DNA of 64,000 nucleotides from Megalopta genalis (Eukaryota > Arthropoda > Insecta > Hymenoptera > Halictidae), in contig NC_135013.1 of assembly GCF_051020955.1 (NCBI RefSeq), positions 248,001-312,000 on the forward strand, read 5' to 3'. Positions within the stretch are counted from its first letter, which is position 1. Every line of letters starts with the position of its first letter. The notes under the pieces are model-generated. The model did not search any database. It was not told the origin of the DNA and saw nothing but the letters and a program-made list of their open reading frames with translations. A program made the translations under genes and the position numbers. Of the stretch, positions 10,916-22,544 are shown one piece after another.

Positions 10916-11169
10916 TATAAAGTTTTAACATTAGCCGTAAGTTGTAAGGTTATAACTTTGAACTGTTCGAACACTTCCACGGTTTGAAAACTTCTTCGAA
11001 GTCCGTAGTAAAAAGCAAGAACATTGGATAACTTTGCGTGACCATCAGAGGGCTAATTCTAATACGTACAGTAATGGGATCTACTCCTGCAGGCTTTTCT
11101 TACTCTTTAAGTAACCCAATATTTTACTATGTATCCAATCCGCAGTGAATCCTATTTCAGTAATTAATC
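10916..11169. other. Intergenic, nothing recognised
   Basis: No coding or structural signal seen. The sequence resumes unique character upstream of the TOP3A remnant. Confidence 0.5.
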
Positions 11170-11424
11170 GTCAGCCAATCGGAGCAAAGAAAATTTCTAT
11201 ATCGACCCTCGCTAATGAATCAACCTGCGACCTGGAGGTGTGCAGGAGTAGAACTCATTCCTGTGCGCGATTTTAGACTAGTGTTTCAATTGCTAACTGG
11301 ACTAATATAATTTTTTGGAACTAAAATTCAATTATGTAATGCATCCTACTCCTGCACACCTCCAGGCCGCACCTTGATCTGTTAGCGAGGGTCGATATAG
11401 AAATTTTCTTTGCTCTGATCGACT
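11170..11424. repeat. Long imperfect palindrome
   Basis: The left arm, about 11170-11252, and the right arm, about 11343-11424, are reverse complements with few mismatches: GAGCAAAGAAAATTTCTATA pairs near the outer ends and CCTGGAGGTGTGCAGGAGTA near the loop. The loop is about 90 bases. It could be a foldback MITE or a source of hairpin RNA. Confidence 0.85.
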
Positions 11425-11840
11425 GAAAATTCACTACTGAGATAGTGCTGTTCTCGTGATCAAAGACAAAGGGGAAAAACAGTAAGTGCAATTGCATAAA
11501 TAACACAATTGCATCTGAAGAAGGTTACACTTACGAATGATGTAACTTGTTTCACTATACCATGCTTGTTGCCTTATTATTTCCAGGCATCCGTTTGATT
11601 GGTGCGCAATCTAAAACACGCTATGCGAAATTAAATTTATAGATGAGCTTCAAATAATAAAATCGATCGTCTCATAGGATTCTCGACCACTCCGTCCAAC
11701 GTATTTACGAATGGTATTAACGCATATGTTGAGAAATAATAAAATATTTTATCCAAGACGTGGAAAGTGGCAGCTGTTAGATATCTAATTTAATATTAAT
11801 AACTATATCGTTACATACAAAATGTTTCTTCAATTAACAT
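11425..11840. other. Intergenic, nothing recognised
   Basis: AT-rich unique sequence without a supported gene. Confidence 0.5.
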
Positions 11841-12050
11841 TTTAATTTTCGAGATCTATAAATTTGAATTTAAATTTCAATAAACCTTGATACAAAAGGA
11901 AAGAAAATAAATTTAGTTATTTAAATTTTAACAATTTCTTTTAAATAGTATATCTAATTTAAAAAATTTAGTTTTAAAATACATTTTTGTACGTTTCTTT
12001 ATGTAAATGTAATACTGAAACATTAAATTCATATTTACTTTATTTTTTAT
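11840..12050 (-). pseudogene. Short mitochondrial 16S rRNA-like insertion
   Basis: The segment contains TGATACAAAAGGA at 11888 in an AT-rich context beginning TTTTCGAGAT. The same order of motifs occurs in the larger mitochondrial insertion at about 35095-35150. On the minus strand this is close to TACCTTTTGTATCA of the large mitochondrial rRNA. The match is short and decayed, so the call is tentative. Confidence 0.45.
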
Positions 12051-12568
12051 TTATTTTAGGTAAACTCTTTTTGGCCAAGTCTCGAGGAAATTTGTCAAGT
12101 GATGTCAATTAATATATACATTTATCTCCACCATCTACACTGTGAATTTCACGTTGTATCCCTTGGATACTAGCATTACTAGCATATAGCTTGTTTTGAT
12201 CAAAACATGCCATCAAAAATTCGCCAATTCAAGGCAAGTGCGTTTAAAGTGCCTGCTCGAAGCTCAAATACAACAACAAAGAATCTTTGCGTTTTTCTAA
12301 CCAATGTTAAATGTCATTGTAATCACTGCCACTCTCAACGTTGTTGTTAAATGAAATTATTAAATGAAATATTTTACATGCTTAATTATTTTAACGCATC
12401 CACAGACCACATTGTTCTTTTAATACAAACAGCCTATAAAGAGCTACAAAGCTATATTGTCTTAAGCATTCCAAGTATAAGTTGTGGTGTTGCAGTTTTG
12501 CGATATCACTTCTTCGTATGAATTCGCACTCCGTTTGAGTGGATCGGAAATTTTTAATAAATAAAATG
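12051..12568. other. Intergenic, nothing recognised
   Basis: AT-rich sequence with no long frame and no repeat I can define. Confidence 0.5.
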
Positions 12569-12590
12569 ATATATATATATATATATATAA
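12568..12590. repeat. (AT)n microsatellite
   Basis: About ten AT dinucleotides in a row. Confidence 0.9.
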
Positions 12591-13547
12591 TTGCGTGCGC
12601 GGAGTATGGCTGAGTTTGCAGGAGCCTGCCAAGTACCGTACCAGCTCCTCGAATGGACCCTATTGGCTGTTCGCGTCGTAAAGACGTCTATTTTACGTAA
12701 TGCTGGCTACCACACAATTCCGTACACGGATAAAGAGAAGGGACTGCGATCACATACGGGCCAGATAACCCAAAGACGACCACGACGCCAAAAATCCTTG
12801 TCAACATCGATGTTTTGAGGACACCACTTCAGCCGTCCTACTGTCGTCTCGCCGCGTACAAGGTGGGGTTCTATATGCGTGGGTGGTGTGAACTCGCCCT
12901 GGAGACAATTCGTTGTTCGGTCGCCGAATTGATACCAATCAATGGTACCGATGCGAAATTCGATGATTGTGTTCGTTTTATTATACTGTCTCTAAAAAAT
13001 GCTGTGAGTGTGTCGTGTAAAAATATTTCGGCGAGTTTCATTCCGATCGAATAGAAATGAATAACATGCCAGATATGTATATATTTTTGGACAGTTAAAG
13101 GCAATGACAAGATCAGTGAATTTCAATTATTGATGTCGAGAATAAAGTAAACGTTATATCATTCTGATGATAAAATAAATGAAGCGGAACAAACAAGGTA
13201 GGTCAGCACAACATAAAACATCGTTAAGATATCAAATAACATTTATATTTGTAATTTTCAAGTGAAACTGTAGCATAATTTAAAATTTCATCATTTTTTG
13301 AATGAATTGACACAACACAATTCTTTAAGTATCGCATGGGGGTGGCAACATGGTCTGGCCTTCCATTTATCTTCTGCCTTGACGTGTCCTCTGCCTCTTT
13401 CGGGGTGGCGTGCTAGCTATGTACTTCAACATGTAGTACTTCCACTATCTCGCTTGGCCACAACACCCAGGTCACCGGAGGTCAGAGCGTGGCCGTTCCC
13501 CTCCATTACTGCCTTCCCTGCGCACAAAGCGAAACATGTATGATATA
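12591..13547. other. Intergenic with short GC-richer patches
   Basis: Frames of 75-80 codons occur at 12591-12818, 12815-13054 and 13298-13543, but none has a recognisable motif or splice context. They are more likely remnants of an element or chance frames. I assign no function. Confidence 0.4.
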
Positions 13548-13768
13548 ATTTATAGATCTCTATTTCACGTGTACGCGTGTAATTATTATACATGTGTTTG
13601 GATTCATGCAATGTTTAATGCACGTGTTCACGTGTATTCCAGTACACGTGTTCCAAGTTCGTATTATTCAATAAATGATAAAACATGTATGTGCTACTAA
13701 TATATCTACATTTTATTTCGTGCGATTATTTTATGCAGGAAAAAGTTTCAAAATTTGCAAGTACAGCC
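13548..13768 (+). mobile_element. Dispersed repeat rich in CACGTG palindromes, copy A
   Basis: This copy matches the reverse complement of about 27016-27293. Shared landmarks in order are GATCTCTATTTCACG, clusters of ACACGTGT, AACATGTATGTG, CTAATATATC, and a splice-acceptor-like TTTATGCAG followed by a frame reading KVSKF. The clustered palindromes resemble subterminal repeats of hAT-type DNA transposons, but no transposase is visible, so the class is open. Confidence 0.65.
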
Positions 13769-13959
13769 GAAAGCGAAACGTCAATAAATAGAATTAAATT
13801 TGCGCAAATCTATTCGGATAAACGGTTTCTCGGATGAAATCGGACAACGGAAATCAAAGTGAATGCAATATAATTAAATAATTTTAAATGTGAATATTTA
13901 TTATGTAAAAGAACACATATTTTATAATCGATTTGCATAAAATCGCCTTTAAATCACAA

Positions 13960-14533
13960 TGTTATACCAACGGCTGTGCCGTTGTGCTGACCAATGTGCA
14001 CCAACGGCTTGCATTCGCGTGACAAGTACCTTCAAGGGGTACGACGACGAACGTTCTGGAATCCGACCACATAGCAACACCACCACTACCATTTCCCAAA
14101 GAAAATCTGGGTATATAAAGGGCCCAAACGTGACCAGAAGCGGACTAGATTCGAGTTAGTCGTCGATATGGAAACTATAGCGAGATCGAGTTTTAATTCT
14201 CTTTCGAGCAAAACAATGGAATAGGTAATAGATACCAGATCAGAAGCCCCCGCCGATTCAGTGCGATAAACTAAGAGCGCGATAGAGTTTGTGAAACATT
14301 TATTCAGACACTTATTCCTACTTCGAAGCAGTAGCTGGCCGAAATAAGCAATGGCTGGTCTACGCATCCTACGCCGATCTCAACGTAGCCACCTGTGCCG
14401 AAATAAGCATTGGTTGATCTACGAATCTCCCTTAGAAAAATCCCAATCACATCCAACTTCCTGCCATGCAAAGCTGCCTGGCCCTCGGCTCGTAACAAGT
14501 ACAATACATTCTAAATCAAAAATTGTCACACCC
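13960..14533 (+). repeat. LTR-like promoter unit, possibly a solo LTR
   Basis: The segment starts TGTTATACC and ends near TTGTCACA, as LTRs often do. It has a TATA box (TATATAAAG at 14112) with a downstream leader. The end TTGTCACA is shared with the LTR at 17322-17612, though the bodies differ. I found no clear target duplication. Confidence 0.45.
14112..14160 (+). promoter_or_regulatory. TATA-type core promoter in the LTR-like unit
   Basis: TATATAAAG at 14112-14120, with a candidate start region around CGAGTTAGTCG some 40 bases later. Confidence 0.45.
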
Positions 14534-15347
14534 ATTTTGTTTAATATTACCAGTTAATTGTTTCGGCATATTATAAATAATTTTCTTTAAATATTCTGAG
14601 TAAATAGAATCCCATTTTTCTTTTAGTTTAGTACGATGGTAAGAAAGGAACTGAACGAAAGGTGTAGATCAGATGTTCAGTAAATTCTGTCATTACACCC
14701 TACATGTATCTTTCTACAAATAAGAAAACGAATACAGATAAAGAGACAAATATCACTCTTGGATATCGCTAAATGGAACTTAACCCTTTGCACTCCGCTG
14801 TCCCCTCTCGTGGGACATCGTAATTTTAGCATATCATTCGGATGTCCTCTCTCGTGGGACATGGTTATTTCAGCGCAACTTTCTGAGACATGCATGTTTC
14901 CCTGAAGTTTTCTTTTGAAATGGCACACGAAATCAAATCAAAATATAGTAAAATTACTAACAAGATATATACAAGAAATGTCAGCGGGTTTTGACGAGAA
15001 CATGAGAGGCGTGCTCACGACGGTCCGAGCACTTCAAAGGCGCCACTTGAAAAGAGCGCTAAGGCAAGTTTGTAGAAGAAAGGTCTGTATGCGAACATAG
15101 CACGCACTGTATAATCATAAATATAGCAAGTCTAAATCTGGAGGAGAAGATTTTCAAAGCTGAACTCAGTCTGGTTTGAAGCGTCGAACGGTATAGATCT
15201 AACGAGTGAGAAAATCAGAAAAGTGATTCTTCTCTTGGTAAATAAATTGTTTGGTAAAAGTTTTTTTGGTAAATATCGTCTTGTGAGTTAGTAATAACAA
15301 TTAGAAATTTTCAACCTATGTATTTATTAAAATTTTTTATTAGAACA

Positions 15348-15542
15348 ATGGCAAAACGTTCAAACACGAATGAGTCTTATGACACAAGTAGTAGTGAAGA
15401 TGAGCTCCAGATAGACGTTTATACAGATATGTTAGAAAGACTAACTGTAGAAGGTTTTCTTCTACAGTTAGTCTACCGTTTTGATAGCAGTGATAGTGAT
15501 ATCATCCAAGCAACAAGGCGACGAGAGAAAGAGTTCGCATAG
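15348..15542 (+). pseudogene. piggyBac transposase N-terminal remnant
   Basis: A 64-codon frame starts MAKRSNTNESYDTSSSEDEL. Such an acidic, Ser-rich start is typical of piggyBac transposases, and it lies inside a TTAA-flanked piggyBac. After about 30 residues the frame runs into a 15-bp palindrome (15438-15474) and then stops, so no catalytic domain follows. It is a relic of internal deletion. Confidence 0.65.
15438..15474. repeat. Perfect 15-bp inverted repeat at the piggyBac deletion junction
   Basis: AGACTAACTGTAGAA at 15438-15452 and its exact reverse complement at 15460-15474, with loop GGTTTTC. It interrupts the transposase remnant. Confidence 0.85.
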
Positions 15543-15761
15543 ATAGCGATTACAACAACAAAACAAGATTATAAAAAATAAAATACTGATTTTTTCTCGA
15601 TTTCAGCCAATTCATATAAGTCCAATATCATTATAATATGTTAGTTAGTTCCAAAACCATACTAAATAATACGAGGGTCTGTAAGTGCCCGTTTCTGCCG
15701 AAAAGTGGCGCTGAGTAGCTGGTAGCCAACGTCCAGAATGGTTCGGAGTGCTAAGGGTTAA

Positions 15762-16335
15762 TACTGTTACCTAACAGATCGTGAATCATTTCGCATACAT
15801 TTTCGGCCCTGCTAACCTTCATACTCGCTCTTCCGACATGTATTTGATTTCGATCGCAGTTGCATCCATTTTCCCTAAATCGTGCATTTATGAAGATGTA
15901 TAACTGCGAGATTCGTCAATCGCGATAATATCACAAACAACGATATCCATTTCTGCCGATATCTGACCACATTCGAGTGTAGAAATTTTTTTAAATATTA
16001 CGCGATTATCTCGTCTTATCATCTCTATCTGTTTTTGCAATAGAAAGACTCGTTCGACGATGACTTTATGTCACATATATACGTCGGGAACTACGTAAAG
16101 ATTAATGTTCACTGTAACATTCTGAATTTTAATTATGATCACAGCGAACTCTCGAAATGCCTCGGTGACTAGTCGCGTTGCAATAACAAATTTGTTAGCT
16201 ACCGAAGAATGTAATAACTTACGAGCACTATTCGTATCATTGACCATACTGATGCCGATTTACTTATTCTCTATTGATACAAATAATCATAGTGACTCTT
16301 ATTAGATTTGAAATTGGAAACAGTATTTATCTTCT
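15762..16335. other. Intergenic, nothing recognised
   Basis: No supported gene. It may include the lost body of the adjacent Gypsy fragment. Confidence 0.4.
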
Positions 16336-17187
16336 TCATTCTAGGCTCTTCTTTTGATACTTAGGATTATTAGAGGTGCCTGGAGTGTGTTCTTTGGAAG
16401 ACTCTCCGTTTGACGTGTGTTTTATTGATTTCAAAAACGTATATAGTTCGTCGGTATCGATGAATTGTTTCGAACGGATGAAACGCAACAACGCATCATC
16501 CCAGATGCCTCCGATCACCATATCAATTAGGTATTTTTCCGGGATCGGAATATCCAAGCGACGTAACATTGCCAGTTTTTGGGAGCAATAATCTTCCAAA
16601 CTTTGCCCTGGTAGTGCCTCGTACAGGGCACATTTCTTGAAAAGAACGTGGAATGGAACCGTCTTTTGGAACTCCCTCAGTAGTAACAATTTCATCTCGG
16701 CCCAAGTGTGGCAATAGTGTGCGCACTTGTTATAGAAATGCCTGGACATACCACGCAGACACGTGCCAAGTACACACTTAATCTTTGAATCGTCCCATTA
16801 CAAACGATTGGACACTTCGTCGACAATTTCGATCCATTTTTCTATCTCTATATCATCCCTTGCAGGATCGAAAATGGGAATTAATTTTTCGTTTTCGACA
16901 TAATCATATCTAAGCGATCGGGGACGCTGAGACGTATGATTATATGACGTATTGGCCATATTTGTCATGAACTGTTCTATTTTCTCCAAGCGGTTCTCAA
17001 TATATGATGTTTTCCCGGACGCCTGCTGTTCTATCGGCGATCGTGAACGAGTTCGCGATGGCTCGCATTGCAATCCTCGCGGTTGCCCCTCTACGAGCCG
17101 TTGGATACGCTCGACCACGCTTTCATTCGTCTCATTGTGATGCGATTTCTTACTCATCTCAATTTTTTTTCGGACTCTAACTTGCAC
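16336..17187 (-). pseudogene. Ty3/Gypsy gag fragment
   Basis: Two minus-strand frames join into one gag domain. The upstream part (17187-16798) reads to IEIVDEVSNRL and ends at a stop. The text after it, including WDDSKIKCVLG and CLRGMSRHFYNKC, continues the domain, then HTWAEMKLLLLREF, PGQSLEDYCSQKLAMLRRL and IGGIWDDALLRFI follow. This order (W, then YN, TW..., later G..D..LR) is the retrotransposon gag pattern. The copy is broken by the internal stop and ends near 16336 without zinc knuckle or pol. Its LTR lies upstream at 17322-17612. Confidence 0.8.
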
Positions 17188-17321
17188 TAATTACTAATTA
17201 CCACTAGACTAATGTACATTATATTATCTTAGATTGTCCAAACTATTGCAGCACAGATGATAAACTTACTATGCTGCTGTTTCTGTCCTGTGCAATCCCA
17301 CTTGTGATTCGTCAGGATGAT

Positions 17322-17612
17322 TGTGACAAATTCCGAATTAGTTCAGACAACTTTATTGTCCACAGCCTATGAATTCATGTACTGTATCGACAGGCGATGA
17401 TGAATCGACTGACTCATTCGTGGCAATGCATACTTGTAATGAAGCCAGATAAGGACTTGCCTCCCACTTTCTCTCCTATGAGTGAAAAGACAGACTGATA
17501 TTGATCGATCAATTTCCACTCCGTACAATTCGTAGCGTATTTCGTCGAACATAAACGATACGGCATTATTATCGAGAGTCACCACATCGATCAACGATGT
17601 GGCCCGGTAACA
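17322..17612 (-). repeat. 5' LTR of the Gypsy gag fragment
   Basis: On the minus strand the segment starts TGTTACCGGGCC at 17612 and ends TTTGTCACA at 17322. An AATAAAG polyadenylation signal lies about 35 bases before the end. It is placed correctly upstream of the gag fragment. No second copy is seen in the window, so the limits rest on terminal motifs. Confidence 0.6.
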
Positions 17613-18589
17613 CTGTTCGGCATGATTTTTGGGTTCCTATAGCCACTATTAAATTCTTGTAGAGCTTCACTCCCTGAACAAGAATCCGAAAACCGAATTG
17701 CTCCATCACACTCAGTTTTTTAAATAAATGAACTTTTGTAAAAACCCAAAATTTTCGACAAAAATGAGGTATTGCATGAAAAGTAAAAACATCAGAAAGT
17801 TCTAATTGGTGTTAAAAGATAGAGGAGAGTTTGCCGAATATAGTGGCATGCAATTTATTAATTGTTTTTGGTCCTAAATAGCAATAAAGTGATGTCAAAG
17901 TTTAAAAAAGTGTCGACGTGCGCAGTTTCTCCGCAATATTTTTGTATTTTTACGAAAAGTTCTTTGTTCGGCACGAAAACTTTACCCAGGATCGGATTCT
18001 GTAGACATTTCTGAAGAAGAAACGGACCGATGGTAGTGTCAGAACGATGTGTATTTCGAGTAGATTGAGAAAATGTTCGTCGGCAACATGTACACGATGT
18101 TTTGCCGCCATGTGCTTCGCTGCTCGCTTCTCTCTGTCTGACAGGGCCGAAGCTACGGGTAATCAACACCGCATTGCTTAAGTATGCTACAGGATGAGAA
18201 AGAGGTTCTCTTTGGAGATATTTTTGTCTTGGATATATGGAGTAAAGCATAATCTAGAATGCATTAACAAAAATGAAAATAAAACTAAAACACTAAAGTA
18301 TTGTGAATCATTAAAAGAGTAATGGTTGAAACGATTCTATGATATGATTATACTATCGCAACGATATATTATCAAAAATGAAAATTTCGTTCGTTATCTC
18401 AAAATCAAGAAGATAATAAATTATCATTTATTAAAACAAAATTAATAAAACTGATGAGACGTGCAGGAGGTTTAAATATCGTTACAGTTACGAATGTATC
18501 AGATCCTTATGTTATTAATAATGAATAAAAAATTTTTAATTTTTTGAATGTTCTGTCTACATACATCTAGTTGTACAAATAATAGCGTG
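17613..18589. other. Intergenic, nothing recognised
   Basis: A 130-codon minus-strand frame at 17858-18250 has no recognisable motif. The rest is AT-rich. Confidence 0.4.
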
Positions 18590-18735
18590 CACTCGATTGA
18601 AGTGAAATTGCTGTTTTTCGTTAATAACTCGTTAACGGTGCTTCGGAGAAAATTTTTGTAAAGGAAAAAGTTGCTTCGAATGACCTGAGAAACCCGCCAC
18701 TTTCGGTTTGCGAGACATTTTTGGGACACCCTGTA
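18590..18735 (-). mobile_element. Terminal fragment of the TACAGGGTGTCCC transposon subfamily
   Basis: The segment ends GGGACACCCTGTA and contains GTTTTTCGTTAATAACTCGT and AAGGAAAAAGTTGCTTCGAA, which are shared by the other TACAGGGTGT copies in the window. Its outer end (GTGTCCCAAAAATGTCTCGCA on the minus strand) matches the fragment at 43059. Confidence 0.85.
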
Positions 18736-19600
18736 TATCATATTGTTATTATTATTTCCATCAATGGATTAAATTTCTTCAGTTGTATCAGTCATTTATA
18801 CATCTGATACAATAATATTTTCAGTATTACTATTTTTTTTGTGGATTATCTTCTACAATCTTATCGGTAGTTATCACTGACAATTGTATTACTATGGCTT
18901 GATTATCATGTGGAAAATTATCAGTTGCATGACTAGTTTCTTCTATTTTTGTTAAATTCTGTAATAAATTGTACAATACATGAAATTCTTTGGATTTTTC
19001 AGAATTTATAGCTTCCTTTTCTTTTTCTTATGAATTTAATTCAGTACTCAAATCCTTTCCATACTAACTTTCCATAATAACCTTTCCAACTATTTTATGG
19101 AATTTTTAAGCGTTAAACTTGCTATATCATTAGAAGCATGTTCTAAAACTCTCTCTCTCACACACACACACACACACGCGCGCGTGCGCGCGCGAGGCAC
19201 TCCTCGTGTTGCATTGAAACTCCGATTACTTCGATTTGGATTTGAACGCCTGGGGATCATAATATTTAATGATAGATTGTATCAACAGACATTTGATAAA
19301 TTATACACTGCAGGGAAACGCCAAGAAGTCGGAATGAAGGTTGACTGTACGACTTCGTCTTTCGTTTTTTACTTTTTCGCGAGGAATTTTCTTCATTGTA
19401 GGCATCGTTGGAGTCGCGAAGAGGAAAAATATATTCATCGGTCAACCTTCTGCGGAAAAATTATACTGCAGAGCAGACTAGTTCGATAAGCATTGCAGGA
19501 GTGAAGATATGATGCTAGGATGATGCTAATCTATCACGATGTATTGGATAGTGAAGATAAGCAAAAGTGGTTAGATGCAATACGAGAAAGGAAAGAGTCC
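18736..19600. other. Intergenic with a microsatellite
   Basis: No supported gene. A 130-codon frame at 19097-19489 runs through the CA/CG repeat and has no motif. Confidence 0.45.
19151..19193. repeat. CT/CA/CG dinucleotide microsatellite
   Basis: A run of CT, then CA, then CG dinucleotides; the CG part is purine-pyrimidine alternating. Confidence 0.9.
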
Positions 19601-19603
19601 CTG

Positions 19604-19945
19604 AAGTAACTTTTTCCTTAACACAAATGTTTTGTTTACGAGTTATTAACACTAGATTTACGGAACACGAAAAACTGCTATTTTATATTAGTTTATAAAA
19701 GTAACAATAAGACATTTATTCTGATTTTTAACAAGTATTATTGTAACATTTGCCGTAAGTAATATATAAATTGAATAAATATCTCATAAATGTATCTTTA
19801 CGATAGAATAGTCGTAAATTAAAAAATTAGTGACCCATCATTTTGACGGGTTCCGTAAATCTAGTGTTAACGAAAAACTCCGACCAATGTGAGGCGTGAT
19901 TAGATGGCGCGTGCGGCCGAGGCAGCGACCGTAACTGCGCTGCGA
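19604..19945 (+). mobile_element. Terminal fragment of the TACAGGGTGT transposon, interrupted by a MITE
   Basis: AAGTAACTTTTTCCTT and TTTACGAGTTATTAAC on the left, and TTAACGAAAAACTCCGACCA on the right, are contiguous in sister copies (20540-20600, 32635-32715). Here they are split by the TTAA-flanked insertion at 19646-19870. The outermost end is missing. Confidence 0.8.
19646..19870. mobile_element. piggyBac-type MITE with CACTAGATTTACGGAA ends
   Basis: TTAA flanks both sides (19646-19649, 19867-19870). The inverted ends are CACTAGATTTACGGAA and its reverse complement. The sister copy at 20579-20582 has a single TTAA at this point, giving a clean empty site. Too short for a transposase. 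Confidence 0.88.
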
Positions 19946-20465
19946 CTGTGATAGGATTCTCGTGATTAGTGAGAGAATATCAGTATCGTTGGCAAAGGTG
20001 GCAATAACAATGTCTTCTGGGGATGGTAGTTCGTAAGTATAGAGCAAGTAAAAAATGGTAACCATGATACTACCTTGGAACGCTCCAGCTCTAATTGGGA
20101 AGACATTTGAGGTTTCACCATTGAATTTGGTTCTGAAGTAATATTTTTTCAGATATGAGTTAAGTAGGTTATAGTACGATTGCAGCAGCCATTTTATTTT
20201 ATATAACAGCCCATCATACTAAATCCTGTCGGACGCTTGTTTGACCGTTAATTGAATAGACTATACGAACGATAGCAGTGTTGGATAGTCGAGCGTTTCG
20301 TTCGAAATCCGAATTGGTAGCCCGGAATAAATTTTAGTAGTGTTGTAATTCTTTTGAGCAGAATATTTTTTAACAGTTTGGATATAACTGGCAGGATACA
20401 GAATACTTCTCCCGAAAATGCCAAATTTCGGGTCGCTATGGATTTCCCTGTGCTAGTCTTATGCC
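19946..20465 (-). pseudogene. Jockey-type non-LTR reverse transcriptase fragment
   Basis: Minus-strand frames carry RT core motifs: ISKLLKNILLKRI and GYQFGFRTKRSTIQ (near 20300), then RAGAFQGS (near 20080), YTYELPSPED and ATFANDTDILS (near 20000). They correspond to the QFGFR, PQGS and FADD motifs of jockey-superfamily RTs. FADD is changed to FAND and PQGS to FQGS, and stops separate the parts, so it is inactive. Both ends are cut, next to TACAGGGTGT elements on either side. Confidence 0.8.
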
Positions 20466-21843
20466 TATACAGAGTGTTCCACAATTATTTTAACAGCCGA
20501 AAATGAGGGATAGCTGACGTCATTTGAAGTAACTTTTTCCTTTGCGAAAATGCAATCCGCGGCTTTGTTTGCGAGTTATTAACGAAAAACACTGACCAAT
20601 GAGAGGAATTGGCGCGAACCACATGGTTATCGATCGACCGAGCGGCACGTGCTCTTACCGCTGAGTTTTACAGCTGAAGGGGGGACTGTGTGCGGCGTCC
20701 GAATCAATGAACAAGTCACGGAGCATGAACTAATGATATTTTTTTTACCATGTGACAGTGATAATTTCAAGAGAAACGCTGTTCATCCTTATTTCAGAAT
20801 GTCTGAAGAATGTTTACTAAATTTTCGGACCCGAAATAATATGTAGTTTAACCGTGACAACCGTTTTAATTTTCTCACGTGTACCATATGAAATTTTTAT
20901 GCGATGTGTACAGCGAAGATTAACAATAAGTAACCCGGTCGAAGTACGTAAATGATATTTGAATTTAAATAATTCCGTGTCCGAACAGAATTCAACGAAC
21001 GATTCGCAAAGCTAATTTAATAAATAATAATCGCGTTGAAGGACGTAAGGGATGCGTTTGTTAGAGAAATATGAAGAATATTATCAATAAGATACTCACC
21101 CATTTAGTTGAGGATGCATTTGCTGGTTGGAATTGTGGCTCACGATGTCGAAGGGCACTGACCTCGTACAACACACAGCTGATTCCAGGTCGATGACCGC
21201 AACATTCGAGGGATACTGTCGGAGGAACCTCTGGTATGGATATTTATGAAATTCACTCACACTGCATGGTCACCAAACACTGACCACTTAATGAATCACT
21301 GATAATCCGGAAACATAACGAAATATCACTGAGACTCGTTCGCGGATGATCGTTTATGCGACGCGTTCGTTCGGGAGTCGACGTTTCACTGCCGAAAAGT
21401 CCAAACCTAGACCATCGGTGGGCCCTTGCCATTCATCGTTCGGTCGTCCGAGGAAATGACATCCGATACCATTTTCTTTAAACGACCGTTAATTATGTCC
21501 TAAGAGCGCAGAGTATCGTCGAAGACAGCGGCCGCAGTTCTCGTTCCTGCACACCTTGTTTATTTAATATGGTGCTGTGCCCGTCGCCGATCTTTCACAC
21601 ACCGTGAGGTATCCTATGGAGGAGTAGAGTGTTTTTCATGGAATCGTTTAATCCCTCGTTAAAAATTGGTGGCCCTGAAAAGGGCCGATTAACGTCAGCG
21701 GTAATATTGTTCAAACTATCTCCCTTCAACCTCGTTACAGCATTCGGCACGGCTTACAACTTGTCGCTGGACTTTTTCCAATGTATTAGGTGTTATCGTT
21801 GCGACAGCTGCGTGCATTCTCATGACTATGTCATCGAGGCTAT

Positions 21844-22490
21844 TCACCGCATCCTAGAAGTAGACAAAATTAATCTAAAGAAACAGTAAAAAAATGCAAT
21901 AATAATTTGAAAATATTCATTTCTAAAATTACCTTTAGATATCCCCAAAAATAAAAATCCAACGGCCACGATCCACCTGTCTCGAAAGGTTTCGTCTAGA
22001 TGGGCGAGAGCATCTGTGGCGAAATGGGCCGGAACACCGTCCATTTGATAAAACATATTCTGCCGGAACTCCAAAGGAATGTATTCCAAAAGCTCTGGCA
22101 GAACATGTTTTAAAAAAATTTTATACGCTGGACCGTCCAACCTGTTAGGAAGGATGTACGGCCCAACATACATTTACCGAGAAGCGAACCTGCGCATGGT
22201 GTGACCGAAGCGCACGCGGATTCTCGTCACTCCACAAATGCGAATTATGGGCATTGAAACACCCTTCTCTTATGAAGAGTGCTTCATCTGTCCATAAAAT
22301 GTATTTGGAGAACGATGGATTTCGCGCTACTTCTCCCAGCAGCCACCTTGAATATTGAATCCGTTGATCAAAATCGGTGTCCAGTAATTCCTGCACCCGT
22401 ATGAATTTGTATGGGTGCAGAGAATTGTCCTGTAGGATACGGTGTACGGTAGTACTGTTGACACTAGAAAAACAATACATACAAATGCAT
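21844..22490 (-). pseudogene. Tc1/mariner-type transposase remnant, copy 1
   Basis: Minus-strand frames read TTVHRILQDNSLHPYKF, then YILWTDEALF with the first catalytic Asp, then GPYILPNRLDG and MDGVPAHF with the second Asp. The text up to DETFRDRWI follows the sister copy. The segment that should hold PRSPDLNPLDF is deleted, so the third acidic residue is gone and the frame shifts. The N-terminal helix-turn-helix exon lies on the other side of the piggyBac (about 24815-25050). The copy is dead. Confidence 0.82.
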
Positions 22491-22544
22491 AAACATTTAC
22501 AGATCAAGAACATTTTTTTTACGTAATTAATAATCATGGTTACT

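Larger units (their letters stand above)
14780..15761 (+). mobile_element. Internally deleted piggyBac element
   Basis: TTAA at 14780-14783 and at 15758-15761 flank inverted ends: CCCTTTGCACTCCG on the left and, reverse-complemented, CCCTTAGCACTCCG on the right. The left subterminal region carries two copies of a CTCTCGTGGGACAT motif. At 982 bases it is far shorter than an autonomous piggyBac (over 2 kb). The inside holds only the start of a transposase-like frame. Confidence 0.88.

Noticed and set aside
12591..13054. Two adjoining frames of 75-79 codons as exons
   Set aside because: No splice sites joining them and no recognisable peptide.
17858..18250. 130-codon minus-strand frame
   Set aside because: No motif; composition as in flanking DNA.
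19097..19489. 130-codon frame
   Set aside because: It runs through a CA/CG microsatellite and has no conserved motif.
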